Below are positions 52,729 through 62,800 of a DNA stretch of 64,000 bases, one piece after another. The notes beneath the pieces were generated by a model that saw nothing but the letters and a program-made list of their open reading frames with translations, did no database searches and had not been told where the DNA came from. A program made the position numbers and the translations under genes. The stretch comes from Thalassospira australica (GTDB lineage Bacteria; Pseudomonadota; Alphaproteobacteria; Rhodospirillales; Thalassospiraceae). Every line of letters starts with the position of its first letter. Position 1 is the first letter of the stretch. Location: the NCBI RefSeq assembly GCF_000763295.1, contig NZ_JRJE01000005.1:209610-273609 (forward strand), read 5' to 3'.

Positions 52729-54777
52729 ATGTCCGACCCGCTTAAGCTCGCATCCGAATTTCCATCTGCTGATTACGCAAGCTGGCGCAAGCTCGCCGAA
52801 GAGGCCCTTAAGGGGGCGCCGTTCGACAAGAAGCTTGTGACAAACATGCTTGATGGCTTTGCCGTTCAGCCGATCTATACCGGCGATGACGAAGATGACG
52901 CGACCCGGCTTATTCACGAAGTTCTCAATGCCTCGGTCGAGCCGCGCGAAACGGTTACCGGATGGGATATCCGACAGCTTCATACCCACCCCGATCCCAA
53001 GGCAACCAACGCGGCCATTCTTGAAGATCTTGAAAATGGTGCGACGTCCGTCACGCTCAAACTTGATGCCGCTGCGCGTAACGGGCGCGAAATCAACTCC
53101 GGCGACGTCGGCGTGGACGGAATTGCCATTCATTGTCTGGCTGACCTCAAAGTCGCACTTGATGATGTGTATACCAACCTTGCAACGGTTGCTCTTGATG
53201 CCGGTGCGGCTGCTATTCCTGCCGCCGCCCTTCTGGCGGCCCATATTGCCGATTCAGATGGCGCAGACGAAGCAGCCCCCGCCTTTAATGTTGACCCGAT
53301 CGGGACCCTTGCTGCAACGGGCACCCTGCCCTGTGCGGCCAATGATGCCGTTAATCACGCCGCAAGTATTGCCGTTGAGCTGATTGATCTGTTCCCGCTG
53401 GCAACTGCCATTTCGGTCAATGGCACCCCCTACTACAATGCTGGTGCAACCGATGGACAGGAACTGGCCTGCCTTCTGGCAAGCGGGGTGACCTATTTGC
53501 GCGCCCTGACCGAGACCGGAATGGCTGTGGATCAGGCCGCAGGCGCAATTGTGTTTAATGTCGCGATTGGCACTGATTTCTTTGCCGGAATCGCCAAGCT
53601 GCGTGCACTTCGCATGATGTGGAGCCGCGTGCTTTGCGCATCCGGAGCAGAAGATGCAACGATTACCATCAATGCAATCTCCGCCGAAATGGCGCTGACC
53701 AAGGTTGATCCATGGGTCAACATGCTGCGCACCACCGTAACAAGCTTTGCGGCTGGTCTTGGCGGAGCGGACAGTGTCACCTGCCTACCCTATGATCATC
53801 TGATCGGCCTGCCCGATGGCTTTGCACGCCGCATTGCGCGCAACACCCAATTGATCTTGCAGGAAGAAAGCAACGTTCACCGCGTCATCGACCCGGCGGG
53901 TGGTTCGTGGTTTATTGAAAACCTGACCAAGGAACTTGCCACTGCCGCCTGGGCAAAATTCCAGTCGCTTGAGGCAACCGGCAGCATCCTGAGCGCCATC
54001 GCCAGCGGAACGTTAAAAACAGAAATCGATGCCATTTGGCAAGCACGTCAAAAACGTCTGGCAACCCGGCGCGATCCGCTGACCGGCGTGTCGGAATTTC
54101 CCAATATCACCGAGGCCAAAGTCACCTGCGACACCCCCGACCTTGACGCCATTCGGGCAGAGGGCAAAGCACGTCAAACCGATTTTGCCGGCACTGTGGG
54201 TTCTGATCTGGCCTCCATGATCGAGGCTGCCCGTTCCGGGGCCACCATCGGCCATATCTTTGCTGACCTTTATGGTGCCAGTGCCGAAACACGCATTTCG
54301 CAATTGCCCGCACACCGATTGTCGGAAAACTACGAGCACCTGCGCCAACGTGCAGATGCCCATAAATCCAAAACCGGCAGATTCCCGCAGGTCTTCCTTG
54401 CCAATCTTGGCAAGGTCGCCCAACACACCGCACGGGCGAGTTTTGCACGCAACTTCTTTGAAGCAGGCGGGATTGAGGCCATCACCAACAATGGTTTCGA
54501 GGACGCAAAATCCGTTGCACAGGGCTTTGACGACAGCGGGGCAAAAATCGCCGTGATCTGTGGATCAGACCCGCAATACGGCGACATGGCAGCAGATGTT
54601 GCCAAGGCCCTGAAATCATCGGGTGCCAGCCTTGTTTACCTTGCCGGACATCCCGGTGATGCCCGTTCTGCCTATCAGGCCGCTGGCATTGATGAATTTA
54701 TCCATGTCGGATCGGACGTTCTTGGCATTTGCGAAACCGCACTTGATCACCTTCTTGGCAAACCGGGGGAGAAATAA
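52729..54777 (+). CDS. mutA: Methylmalonyl-CoA mutase small subunit
   Basis: Non-catalytic partner chain, 682 residues. It has the TIM-barrel domain of the family ([51 protein letters not shown] in parts) and a degenerate C-terminal B12-type domain ([16 protein letters not shown]) lacking the cobalamin His motif DxHxxG. This loss is normal for the small chain. Ribosome binding site GGGAG 5 nt before the ATG. mutB follows after 2 nt. Together with MutB it isomerises (R)-methylmalonyl-CoA to succinyl-CoA in propionate catabolism. Confidence 0.95.
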   Translation: MSDPLKLASEFPSADYASWRKLAEEALKGAPFDKKLVTNMLDGFAVQPIYTGDDEDDATRLIHEVLNASVEPRETVTGWDIRQLHTHPDPKATNAAILEDLENGATSVTLKLDAAARNGREINSGDVGVDGIAIHCLADLKVALDDVYTNLATVALDAGAAAIPAAALLAAHIADSDGADEAAPAFNVDPIGTLAATGTLPCAANDAVNHAASIAVELIDLFPLATAISVNGTPYYNAGATDGQELACLLASGVTYLRALTETGMAVDQAAGAIVFNVAIGTDFFAGIAKLRALRMMWSRVLCASGAEDATITINAISAEMALTKVDPWVNMLRTTVTSFAAGLGGADSVTCLPYDHLIGLPDGFARRIARNTQLILQEESNVHRVIDPAGGSWFIENLTKELATAAWAKFQSLEATGSILSAIASGTLKTEIDAIWQARQKRLATRRDPLTGVSEFPNITEAKVTCDTPDLDAIRAEGKARQTDFAGTVGSDLASMIEAARSGATIGHIFADLYGASAETRISQLPAHRLSENYEHLRQRADAHKSKTGRFPQVFLANLGKVAQHTARASFARNFFEAGGIEAITNNGFEDAKSVAQGFDDSGAKIAVICGSDPQYGDMAADVAKALKSSGASLVYLAGHPGDARSAYQAAGIDEFIHVGSDVLGICETALDHLLGKPGEK

Positions 54778-54779
54778 CC

Positions 54780-56933
54780 ATGACCCGCATTCCTGATTTC
54801 TCCGACCTGCCACTTTTTGACGGCGCATCCGCCGGTGCCAAAGACCCGTTTGAAAGCACGCCATGGACCACGCCCGAAGGGATTGATGTCAAATCATCCT
54901 ATGGCCCCAGGGATCTGGATGGCATTGATCACCTGAGTACCATGCCGGGCATGCCGCCGTTTTTACGCGGCCCCTATCCGACCATGTATGTGCAGCGTCC
55001 CTGGACGATCCGCCAATATGCCGGGTTCTCAACGGCCGAGGAATCCAACGCGTTCTATCGCCGCAACCTTGCGGCGGGCCAGAAGGGCCTGTCGATTGCC
55101 TTCGACCTTGCCACCCACCGTGGTTATGACAGCGATCATCCGCGTGTGGCCGGTGATGTCGGCATGGCCGGGGTGGCGATTGACAGCATCTATGACATGC
55201 GAACCCTTTTTGATGGCATCCCGCTTGATGAAATGTCGGTTTCCATGACCATGAATGGGGCGGTTCTGCCCGTAATGGCGCTTTACATTGCGGCTGCCGA
55301 AGAACAGGGTGTGAAACACGAACAGCTTTCAGGCACCATTCAGAACGACATTCTCAAAGAATTCATGGTGCGCAACACCTATATCTATCCGCCGAAACCA
55401 TCGATGCGCATCATTTCGGACATCTTTGCCTTTACCTCGCAAAACATGCCGAAATTCAACTCGATCTCGATTTCCGGCTATCACATGCAAGAAGCCGGGG
55501 CGACGGCCGACCTTGAGCTGGCCTATACGCTGGCGGATGGCATCGAATATGCCCGTGCCGGTCAGGCAGCAGGTCTTCCGATTGATAAATTTGCGCCGCG
55601 TCTTTCGTTCTTCTGGGCGATTGGCATGAACTTCTTTATGGAAATCGCCAAGATGCGTGCGGCCCGCATGATCTGGGCCAAGCTGATCAAACAGTTCGAT
55701 CCGCAGAACCCCAAGTCGCTTTCGCTGCGCACACACAGTCAGACATCGGGTTGGTCGCTCACCGCGCAAGACGTCTATAACAACGTCATCCGCACCTGCG
55801 TTGAGGCGATGGCATCGACACAGGGCCACACACAATCGCTGCATACCAATGCCCTTGATGAAGCATTGGCGCTGCCGACCGATTTCTCGGCCCGGATTGC
55901 CCGCAATACCCAGCTGTTCCTGCAACAGGAAAGCGGCACCACCAATGTCATCGATCCGTGGGGCGGGTCGTATTATGTCGAACGCCTGACACGTGATCTG
56001 GCGGAAAAGGCATGGGCGCATATTGCCGAAGTCGAAGAACAGGGCGGTATGGCCAGGGCGATTGAGGCTGGCATTCCGAAAATGCGCATCGAAGAGGCCG
56101 CCGCCCGAACCCAAGCCCGAATTGACAGCGGCCGCCAAACACTGGTGGGGGTCAACAAATACCGCGTCACCGATGATCGCCCGGTCGATGTGCTTCAGGT
56201 CGACAATGCCGAAGTCCGCCGCCAACAGATCGCCAAGCTTGAACGTCTGCGGGCCGAGCGCGACAACGCTGCTGTTGAAAGTGCCCTGACTGCACTGACC
56301 AATGCGGCAGACAGCGGTGATGGCAACCTGCTTGAACTGGCTGTGCAGGCCGCACGGGCCAAATGCACCGTGGGCGAGATTTCCGATGCGCTTGAAAAGG
56401 TCTATGGCCGTCATCAGGCCGTGATCCGATCCATCTCGGGTGTTTATAAAACCGAAGTCGGTGCGGATAACGAGGCGCTGGCCAAGGTCGATCGCCTGAT
56501 CACGACGTTTGAAGAAAACGAAGGTCGCCGTCCGCGTATCCTGATCGCAAAGATGGGTCAGGATGGTCATGACCGTGGTCAGAAGGTGATCGCAACTGCC
56601 TTTGCCGATCTTGGCTTTGATGTTGATATTGGCCCGCTGTTCCAGACCCCGGAAGAAGCCGCCAAGCAGGCGGTCGAAAACGATGTTCATATCGTCGGTG
56701 CAAGTTCGCTTGCCGCCGGTCACCTGACCCTTGTGCCGCAGCTTCGCGCCGAACTTGATAAGCTTGGCCGTGATGACATCATGATTGTTGCCGGTGGCGT
56801 GATCCCGCCGCAGGACTTCGACAAACTGTTCGAAGCCGGAGCCGAGGCGATCTTCCCGCCCGGAACGGTCATTGCCGAAGCTGCGGGCGACCTGCTAGAA
56901 AAGCTAAATCAATCTGGCGACGAAGCAGCCTGA
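54780..56933 (+). CDS. mutB: Methylmalonyl-CoA mutase large subunit
   Basis: Catalytic chain of 717 residues, normal length. The TIM barrel has [25 protein letters not shown] (in parts: [28 protein letters not shown]) and [16 protein letters not shown]. The C-terminal B12 domain has the cobalamin motif [14 protein letters not shown], with the His as cobalt ligand, and [10 protein letters not shown] and VIPPQDF. It uses adenosylcobalamin. It is 2 nt after mutA and 60 nt before meaB, all under the upstream riboswitch. Confidence 0.97.
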   Translation: MTRIPDFSDLPLFDGASAGAKDPFESTPWTTPEGIDVKSSYGPRDLDGIDHLSTMPGMPPFLRGPYPTMYVQRPWTIRQYAGFSTAEESNAFYRRNLAAGQKGLSIAFDLATHRGYDSDHPRVAGDVGMAGVAIDSIYDMRTLFDGIPLDEMSVSMTMNGAVLPVMALYIAAAEEQGVKHEQLSGTIQNDILKEFMVRNTYIYPPKPSMRIISDIFAFTSQNMPKFNSISISGYHMQEAGATADLELAYTLADGIEYARAGQAAGLPIDKFAPRLSFFWAIGMNFFMEIAKMRAARMIWAKLIKQFDPQNPKSLSLRTHSQTSGWSLTAQDVYNNVIRTCVEAMASTQGHTQSLHTNALDEALALPTDFSARIARNTQLFLQQESGTTNVIDPWGGSYYVERLTRDLAEKAWAHIAEVEEQGGMARAIEAGIPKMRIEEAAARTQARIDSGRQTLVGVNKYRVTDDRPVDVLQVDNAEVRRQQIAKLERLRAERDNAAVESALTALTNAADSGDGNLLELAVQAARAKCTVGEISDALEKVYGRHQAVIRSISGVYKTEVGADNEALAKVDRLITTFEENEGRRPRILIAKMGQDGHDRGQKVIATAFADLGFDVDIGPLFQTPEEAAKQAVENDVHIVGASSLAAGHLTLVPQLRAELDKLGRDDIMIVAGGVIPPQDFDKLFEAGAEAIFPPGTVIAEAAGDLLEKLNQSGDEAA

Positions 56934-56993
56934 TCCGGGCTGCTTCCCACCCTGTCGTTGGCAGGATGATTTGGATCGGCAAAGGGACCATCG

Positions 56994-58043
56994 GTGAAAG
57001 AAACGCTTCGCACCATACCTGCAGGATCGGGCGGCACGGTCAGCCCGCGCAAGGCCGTGCGCAGACGTGTGCTTTCAACCGATGAAATCGTTGCGGGTGT
57101 TCTGGCAGGCGACCGCACCATTCTGTCACGTGCGATCACACTGGTCGAAAGCCGCAATCCCAAACATTTCGAACAGGCGCAAGCCGTTTTGGCGCAACTG
57201 ATGCCCGATACCGGTGGATCACATCGTATCGGCATTACCGGGGTTCCCGGTGTTGGCAAATCAACCTTTATCGAGGCCTTTGGCAAGAACCTGACCCGTG
57301 CTGGGAAAAAGGTTGCGGTTTTGGCGGTTGATCCGACCAGTGCGCGGTCTGGCGGTTCTATCCTTGGCGATAAAACCCGGATGAACGAGCTGTCGATTGA
57401 TCCCAATGCCTATATCCGCCCATCGCCCAGCAGTGGCTATCTGGGCGGGGTCAATCGCATGACGCGCGAAACCATATTGCTATGCGAGGCTGCCGGTTTT
57501 GATGTGGTTCTGGTCGAAACCGTGGGGGCCGGGCAAAGCGAAACCATGGTCGCGCAAATGACCGATTTCTTCTTGGTCCTGATGCTGCCCGGTGCGGGCG
57601 ATGAGCTTCAGGGCATCAAGAAAGGCGTTCTTGAAATTGCCGATCTGATCGCGGTCAACAAGGCCGATGCCGATCCGGCAAAGGCGCGTGAAGCCAAACG
57701 TGAGTATTCCTCAGCTTTGCGCATTTTACAGCCAAGCAGCAAACATTGGCGTCCGCAATCGGTGATGGTTTCAGCCCTGATCAATGACGGGCTTGATAAC
57801 ATCTGGGACCTGATCAACCAGCATCGCACAGTGATGGAAAAGGAAGGCGAGTTCACCGCCAAGCGTGCGCGCCAGCAACGCGACTGGATGTGGACCATGC
57901 TGCGCGACCGGTTGCTTGAAACCTTTACCGCACGTGATGACGTGGCAAGCCGCCTTCAGACGCTTGAGGCAGACGTGCTTTCGGGCACCACCAACCCGAC
58001 CGCCGCGGTCGAGGAAATGCTGGAACTGATCAAACAATCCTGA
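56994..58043 (+). CDS. meaB: Methylmalonyl-CoA mutase GTPase chaperone MeaB
   Basis: G3E-type GTPase of 349 residues that protects the mutase and loads its cofactor. Walker A is GVPGVGKSTFIEAFG; VVLVETVGAGQSE and IAVNKADAD are the G3 and G4 regions. The start is GTG 56994 (AGGGA 8 nt upstream). It is the third gene of the B12-riboswitch operon and ends at a terminator. Also known as ArgK-like. Confidence 0.96.
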   Translation: MKETLRTIPAGSGGTVSPRKAVRRRVLSTDEIVAGVLAGDRTILSRAITLVESRNPKHFEQAQAVLAQLMPDTGGSHRIGITGVPGVGKSTFIEAFGKNLTRAGKKVAVLAVDPTSARSGGSILGDKTRMNELSIDPNAYIRPSPSSGYLGGVNRMTRETILLCEAAGFDVVLVETVGAGQSETMVAQMTDFFLVLMLPGAGDELQGIKKGVLEIADLIAVNKADADPAKAREAKREYSSALRILQPSSKHWRPQSVMVSALINDGLDNIWDLINQHRTVMEKEGEFTAKRARQQRDWMWTMLRDRLLETFTARDDVASRLQTLEADVLSGTTNPTAAVEEMLELIKQS

Positions 58044-58048
58044 AACAT

Positions 58049-58079
58049 AAAAGGCCGCACCAATCAGGGACGGCCTTTT
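58049..58079. terminator. Bidirectional terminator after meaB
   Basis: AAAAGGCCG (58049-58057) and CGGCCTTTT (58071-58079) form a perfect 9-bp stem with a 13-nt loop. It separates meaB from the convergent microprotein gene. Confidence 0.92.
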
Positions 58080-58110
58080 ACCATTCATCTGCGATCATCA
58101 AACGGGTGTA

Positions 58111-58263
58111 TCAGCCCTGATCGGCTTCTTTGAGCTTGGCTTTCAGTACTTTCAGCTTCTCAACCGCGTCATTGATCTCGGCTTCCATATGAACGAGGCT
58201 TTCACGCTTTTCGCGCGGCACGGCTTCTAGTTCGTTCAATGCTTTTTCAACGATATGGAGCAT
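58111..58263 (-). CDS. Coiled-coil microprotein, copy 1
   Basis: 50 residues, almost all predicted helix: it begins MLHIVEKALNELEAVPREKR and ends KLKVLKAKLKEADQG, with heptad-like Leu/Val spacing. AGGAGG lies 7 nt before the ATG, an excellent signal. It closely resembles the next microprotein (shared ML-I-E-A-E-EAV-RE-RE-L pattern, then VLK-x-L near the end). No known family. Probably a small dimerising or partner-binding protein. Confidence 0.75.
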   Translation of the reverse strand: MLHIVEKALNELEAVPREKRESLVHMEAEINDAVEKLKVLKAKLKEADQG

Positions 58264-58419
58264 TTCTTTTCCTCCTGACGGACACTGCCGGGTAACGGAT
58301 TGACCTTATGTCCATCATGACCAGACGGGCGTGCCCGATCAAAGACATAGATCAAACCCTGTCGGAATTTCCCCTGTAACGTATCAATGGCGCATCATGT
58401 TCCAGCGTGGCTGGAAAAC

Positions 58420-58569
58420 TCAGGAGGCGGTCTGTTCAAGTCGCTCCTTAAGGACCTGAAGACTTTCGGCCGTTGATTTCAAAACGGTTTCAAGGCCACT
58501 CAGCTTTTCGCGGGTTTCGCGTGAAACGGCTTCGACTTCATCAAAGGCACTTTCAAAAATATACAGCAT
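58420..58569 (-). CDS. Coiled-coil microprotein, copy 2
   Basis: 49 residues: it begins MLYIFESAFDEVEAVSRETR and ends LQVLKERLEQTAS. Similar to copy 1 in length, pattern and predicted helix. The ribosome binding site is weaker (AAGAGA about 8-13 nt before the ATG). The two lie in tandem on the minus strand with 156 nt between them, so they may be separately expressed. A duplication is likely. Function unknown. Confidence 0.7.
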   Translation of the reverse strand: MLYIFESAFDEVEAVSRETREKLSGLETVLKSTAESLQVLKERLEQTAS

Positions 58570-58776
58570 GATTTTCGTCTCTTGATTGTTGTTTTTGATC
58601 CTTAAGACCTAGCGGCCAAATCCGCTGAAACCGTGTCAGCAATGCGCTATTTTCGCCGCAATTGCGCGGCCTTTCCCCGCATCTGGCAATGCTGATCTGT
58701 GATTTTTCAACGGCACGTTTTGGTACTTTGTGTTAAAAGCCGCCCACGGTTTCCCTGAAGACAGGATACACAGACG

Positions 58777-59775
58777 ATGACGCATCTGGTGCTTGCACCA
58801 ATGGAAGGACTTGTTGACTGGCGCGTTCGGCAATTGCTGAGCGCTGCCGGCGGGTTCGACCTGTGCGTGACCGAGTTTATCCGCGTGTCGCAGAACCTGT
58901 TTCCCGCCCATGTGTTTCACCGCTATTGCCCAGAACTGCTTAATGGCGGCAAGACCCTGTCGGGGGTGCCGGTTCTTGTCCAATTGATGGGCCATGATCC
59001 CGAACTGATGGGTGAAAACGCCGCCTTCGCCACCACACTTGGCGCGCCGGGAATTGATATCAATTTCGGCTGCCCGTCCAAGACCGTGAACAAACGCGAA
59101 GCCGGGGCGTCGCTTTTGAAATGCCCGGACAATCTGTATGAAATCGTTTCTGCCGTGCGTCGTGCGGTGCCCGATGACATTCCGGTCAGTGCAAAGGTCC
59201 GGCTTGGCTTTTCCGATAAGGAACTGTTCCTTGATATCGCACGCGCGGTTGAGGCCGGTGGCGCACAGCATCTGACAGTTCATGCGCGCACAAAGGTCGA
59301 AGGTTATAAACCGCCGGCACATTGGGAATATTTGGCGCGCATCCGCGAGGCCATTTCAATCGGCATGACCGGCAATGGCGAGATTTGGGATGTCGCAGAC
59401 TATCAGAAATGCCGCGATATTTCCGGCTGCGACAGCTTCATGATCGGACGTGGTGCCGTTGCAGCACCAGATTTGGCCAACCGTATCAAGGCGTTTGAAA
59501 ATGGCACGCACCTGCCCAAGGAAAGCTGGGCGGATGTGCTGTCGATGTTGCTGGCCTATCGCGACTTGATGGCTGCCGATGGCGCGTCAGAAAACCATCA
59601 GGCCGGACGCATCAAACAATGGATGGCCCTGATCCGCAAAAGCCACGTTCAAGGCGCGCAATGTTTTGACGAGATCAAACGCATTCGCGCCATAGACGAA
59701 CTCTGTGCCAAACTGCGCCACGACATGTCATTGCCGGAAAATCAGCGGCAAAGTGATCTGATTGCCGCGGAATAA
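58777..59775 (+). CDS. dusC: tRNA-dihydrouridine synthase, DusC type
   Basis: FMN- and NADPH-dependent enzyme that reduces a uridine in tRNA; 332 residues. The start LVLAPMEGLVDWRVR and CVTEFIRVSQNLFPAHVFHR match DusC rather than DusA or DusB. The catalytic Cys is in DINFGCPSKTVNKREAGASL. Further hallmarks are KVRLGF, HARTKVEGY and GNGEIWDVADYQKC, then FMIGRGAVAAPDL. In E. coli DusC modifies position 16. It is flanked by a terminator and the RTX gene on the other strand. Confidence 0.94.
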   Translation: MTHLVLAPMEGLVDWRVRQLLSAAGGFDLCVTEFIRVSQNLFPAHVFHRYCPELLNGGKTLSGVPVLVQLMGHDPELMGENAAFATTLGAPGIDINFGCPSKTVNKREAGASLLKCPDNLYEIVSAVRRAVPDDIPVSAKVRLGFSDKELFLDIARAVEAGGAQHLTVHARTKVEGYKPPAHWEYLARIREAISIGMTGNGEIWDVADYQKCRDISGCDSFMIGRGAVAAPDLANRIKAFENGTHLPKESWADVLSMLLAYRDLMAADGASENHQAGRIKQWMALIRKSHVQGAQCFDEIKRIRAIDELCAKLRHDMSLPENQRQSDLIAAE

Positions 59776-59803
59776 CCGGAAACACTGGCATTAATCCAAA
59801 AAG

Positions 59804-59834
59804 AAACGGGCGGTCGTAATGACCGCCCGTTTTT
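59804..59834. terminator. Bidirectional terminator between dusC and the RTX gene
   Basis: AAACGGGCGGTC (59804-59815) and GACCGCCCGTTT (59821-59832) form a perfect 12-bp stem with a GTAAT loop, followed by TT. Confidence 0.93.
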
Positions 59835-59859
59835 CGTTTCACCAGTTGGTTCAAGGCAA

Positions 59860-62800
59860 TTAACTGCCGAACCCGAAATCATCAGAATCAAGATCGTCGG
59901 GATCATGGACACCCATCAGGGTGACAGATGCATCATTGCCCAGTTCGATGACAACATTGCCATCGGTATCAACATGCATGTCGTGCTGGATCTGATTGAA
60001 GTTGTTGTAGTTCCATTCAGACAGATCAATGATGTCCTCACCCGGCGTGAAGTCGGTGATGATGTCATGGCCATCGGCCTTGCCGATCTCAAACGTATCC
60101 CAACCAGTTCCCCCGGTCAGGGTATCGTCCCCGGCACTGCCATAGAGGTTATCGTCACCTGAACCACCGAGCAGCATGTCATCACCGGCATTGCCCCACA
60201 GCGTGTCATCGCCGTCGCCGCCATCGATGGTGACATCGCCGTAGCTGAACTCATTGCTGGTCAGGTCGACAATATCATCGCCCGCACCGGCCTCAATCAC
60301 TTCGACACCGTTGATGCGTACTTCGTCATCACCATCACTGACATCGTCATGAAGGAACAGGGCATCATTGCCGCTGGTCATTTGCAGGGTATCAACACCC
60401 TCGCCACCGATGAACACGTCATGGGACTGATTGTAACCATCCAGATTGACATATTCGCCAGTGCCGTCATCACCACCGTCATGATGACCCCAGCCATTGC
60501 CATTGTGGTTATCATGCCCCCAACCATTGTCATGCTGATGGCCATCTTCGCTCGGTGAACCGTCATTGAGCGCGTACCAGGTGCTGCCCCAGGTGTCATC
60601 GGCATTATATTGCAGGACATCACCACCGGCACCGCCGTTCAGGATATCTTCACCGGCACCACCCGACAGGGTATCAGCGCCCGACCCGCCCCAAAGCGTA
60701 TCGTCACCGGCACCACCGCTGATATCGTCATCACCGGCGTTGCTCCAGATGATGTCATCACCTGTACCGCCAAGGATCGTGACGTCACCATATGACAGCC
60801 GATCACTGGTCAGATCGATGATGTCATCGCCGTTCCCGGCATCGATAACCTCGATATTGGAAATCCGCGGGCTGGTGCCCGGATCGGTAATGGTGTCATC
60901 AAGGAACAGGGCATCATTACCGCTGGTCATCGCCAGCGTATCGGTACCATCACCGCCATCAATGATGTCTTCAGAACGGTTATAGCCCGACAGATTTATC
61001 TGTTCGTTGCTGCCGTCCATGTTCGGATCGCCAACGTTCTTGGCAGCGTAGCTTCCGCTCCAGGTCGCATCTTTCTGGTATTCGATGTAATCGTCGCCAG
61101 CACCGGCATCAATCAGGTCAGACCCTTTGCCGCCATTGATGCTGTCATCGCCATCTCCACCCCAGATGGTGTCATCCCCGTCGTCACCGCCAAGGATGTC
61201 CGCACCGTCCAGACCCGACAGCAGATTGGCACCATCATCACCAAACAGGTAATCGTTGAAGTCAGACCCGATCAGATCCTCGATCGAGCTGAGCTTGTCA
61301 TTGCCATTGCTGCTGGTTGCTGTGCCGTTTTCAAGGCTTGCAGCAACCGCAGTGGTCGATGAGGCGTAGCTTGCGGTATCGCGGCCAGAACCACCAGACA
61401 GGCTGTCATGGCCTGCACCACCGTCAAGCGTGTCGTTGCCGTCATCGCCATAGAGTTTGTCATCGCCGTTTCCGCCGGAAATAGTGTCATTGTCGTCGCC
61501 ACCATACAGCTTGTCGTTATTTTCGCCGCCTTCGATGACATCATCACCAGCACCGCCCCTGATGCTGTCATCACCGGTGCCGCCAACAATGCTGTCATTG
61601 CCAGCTTCGCCATACAGTTTGTCCTGGCCCTGACCACCAAGCAGCGTATCCGCACCATCACCGGCCCAGACACGGTCATCGCCCGAACCGCCATCAAGCG
61701 TATCGTTACCCGTACCACCCGTGATGCTGTCCTGACCGCTGCCGCCTTCGATCAGGTCATCACCTTCATCACCGGAAAGCGTGTCGTCACCATCACCGCC
61801 ATACAGGCTGTCATTGCCTTCCATGCCGCTGATCGTGTCCTGACCATTAAGGCCAAAGACCGTGTCATCACCGGAAAGAGCGGAAATCGTGTCATTGTTG
61901 CTGGTGCCATAAAGCAGATCGTCATATGGCGTCGGACCGGATGTGGACTGCTCAACACCAACAAACATGTCTGCGGTCAGCGCGCTCATCGAAACCCCGA
62001 CAAGGGTTAGCGTGCCCTGACCATTGAGGTTGATCACGGTGTCATTGCCGACCTGGCTCATCTGGTCTTGCAGATCATCCCAGTCATCAATGTCGAGCGA
62101 TGCCAGATTGATCTGGTCTTCGTCCGGATCAAAGTCGGTAACGACCTTATCGCCGGAATTGCTTGAGACAAGGATCTGATCGGCACCCGAACCACCGGTG
62201 TAGGTATCATCACCCGCACCACCATCAAGGGTATCGTTGCCCGTGCCGCCAATCAGGGTATCGGCACCATCGGTTCCGGTCAGGGTGTCATTGCCGGCAC
62301 CACCATCCATCAGATCATTGCCAGACCCACCGGACAGAACGTCATTACCGTCACCGCCGCTCAGCGTATCTGCGCCATCACCGCCTGCAAGCGTATCGTT
62401 GCCAATACCACCTTCAAGCGTGTCATCGCCGCCATCCCCTGAGAGCATGTCATTGCCAGCACCGCCTGCGATGCTGTCATTGTCATCGCCGCCATAGATA
62501 ACGTCGTCGCCACCTTCGCCATCAAGGCTATCATCGCCGCTTGAGCCGTAAATGGTGTCGGTTTCATCCCCACCCGTGATGGTGTCATCACCGTCCATGC
62601 CGTCGATGTAATCATCGCCGCCGCCGCCATCCATGACATCGTTGCCGCTGCCACCAACCAGGGTGTCATCACCGGCATTGCCTGCAATAACGTCGTCACC
62701 TTCGTTACCGTCAAGGCTGTCATTGCCTGCGCCGCCCGACACAACGTCATTGCCGCTGCCACCCGTTACGGTGTCGTCGCCATCGCCGCCCGAAAGGTTA

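Noticed and set aside
55329..56723. 464-codon minus-strand frame inside mutB
   Set aside because: Antisense shadow of the mutase large chain.
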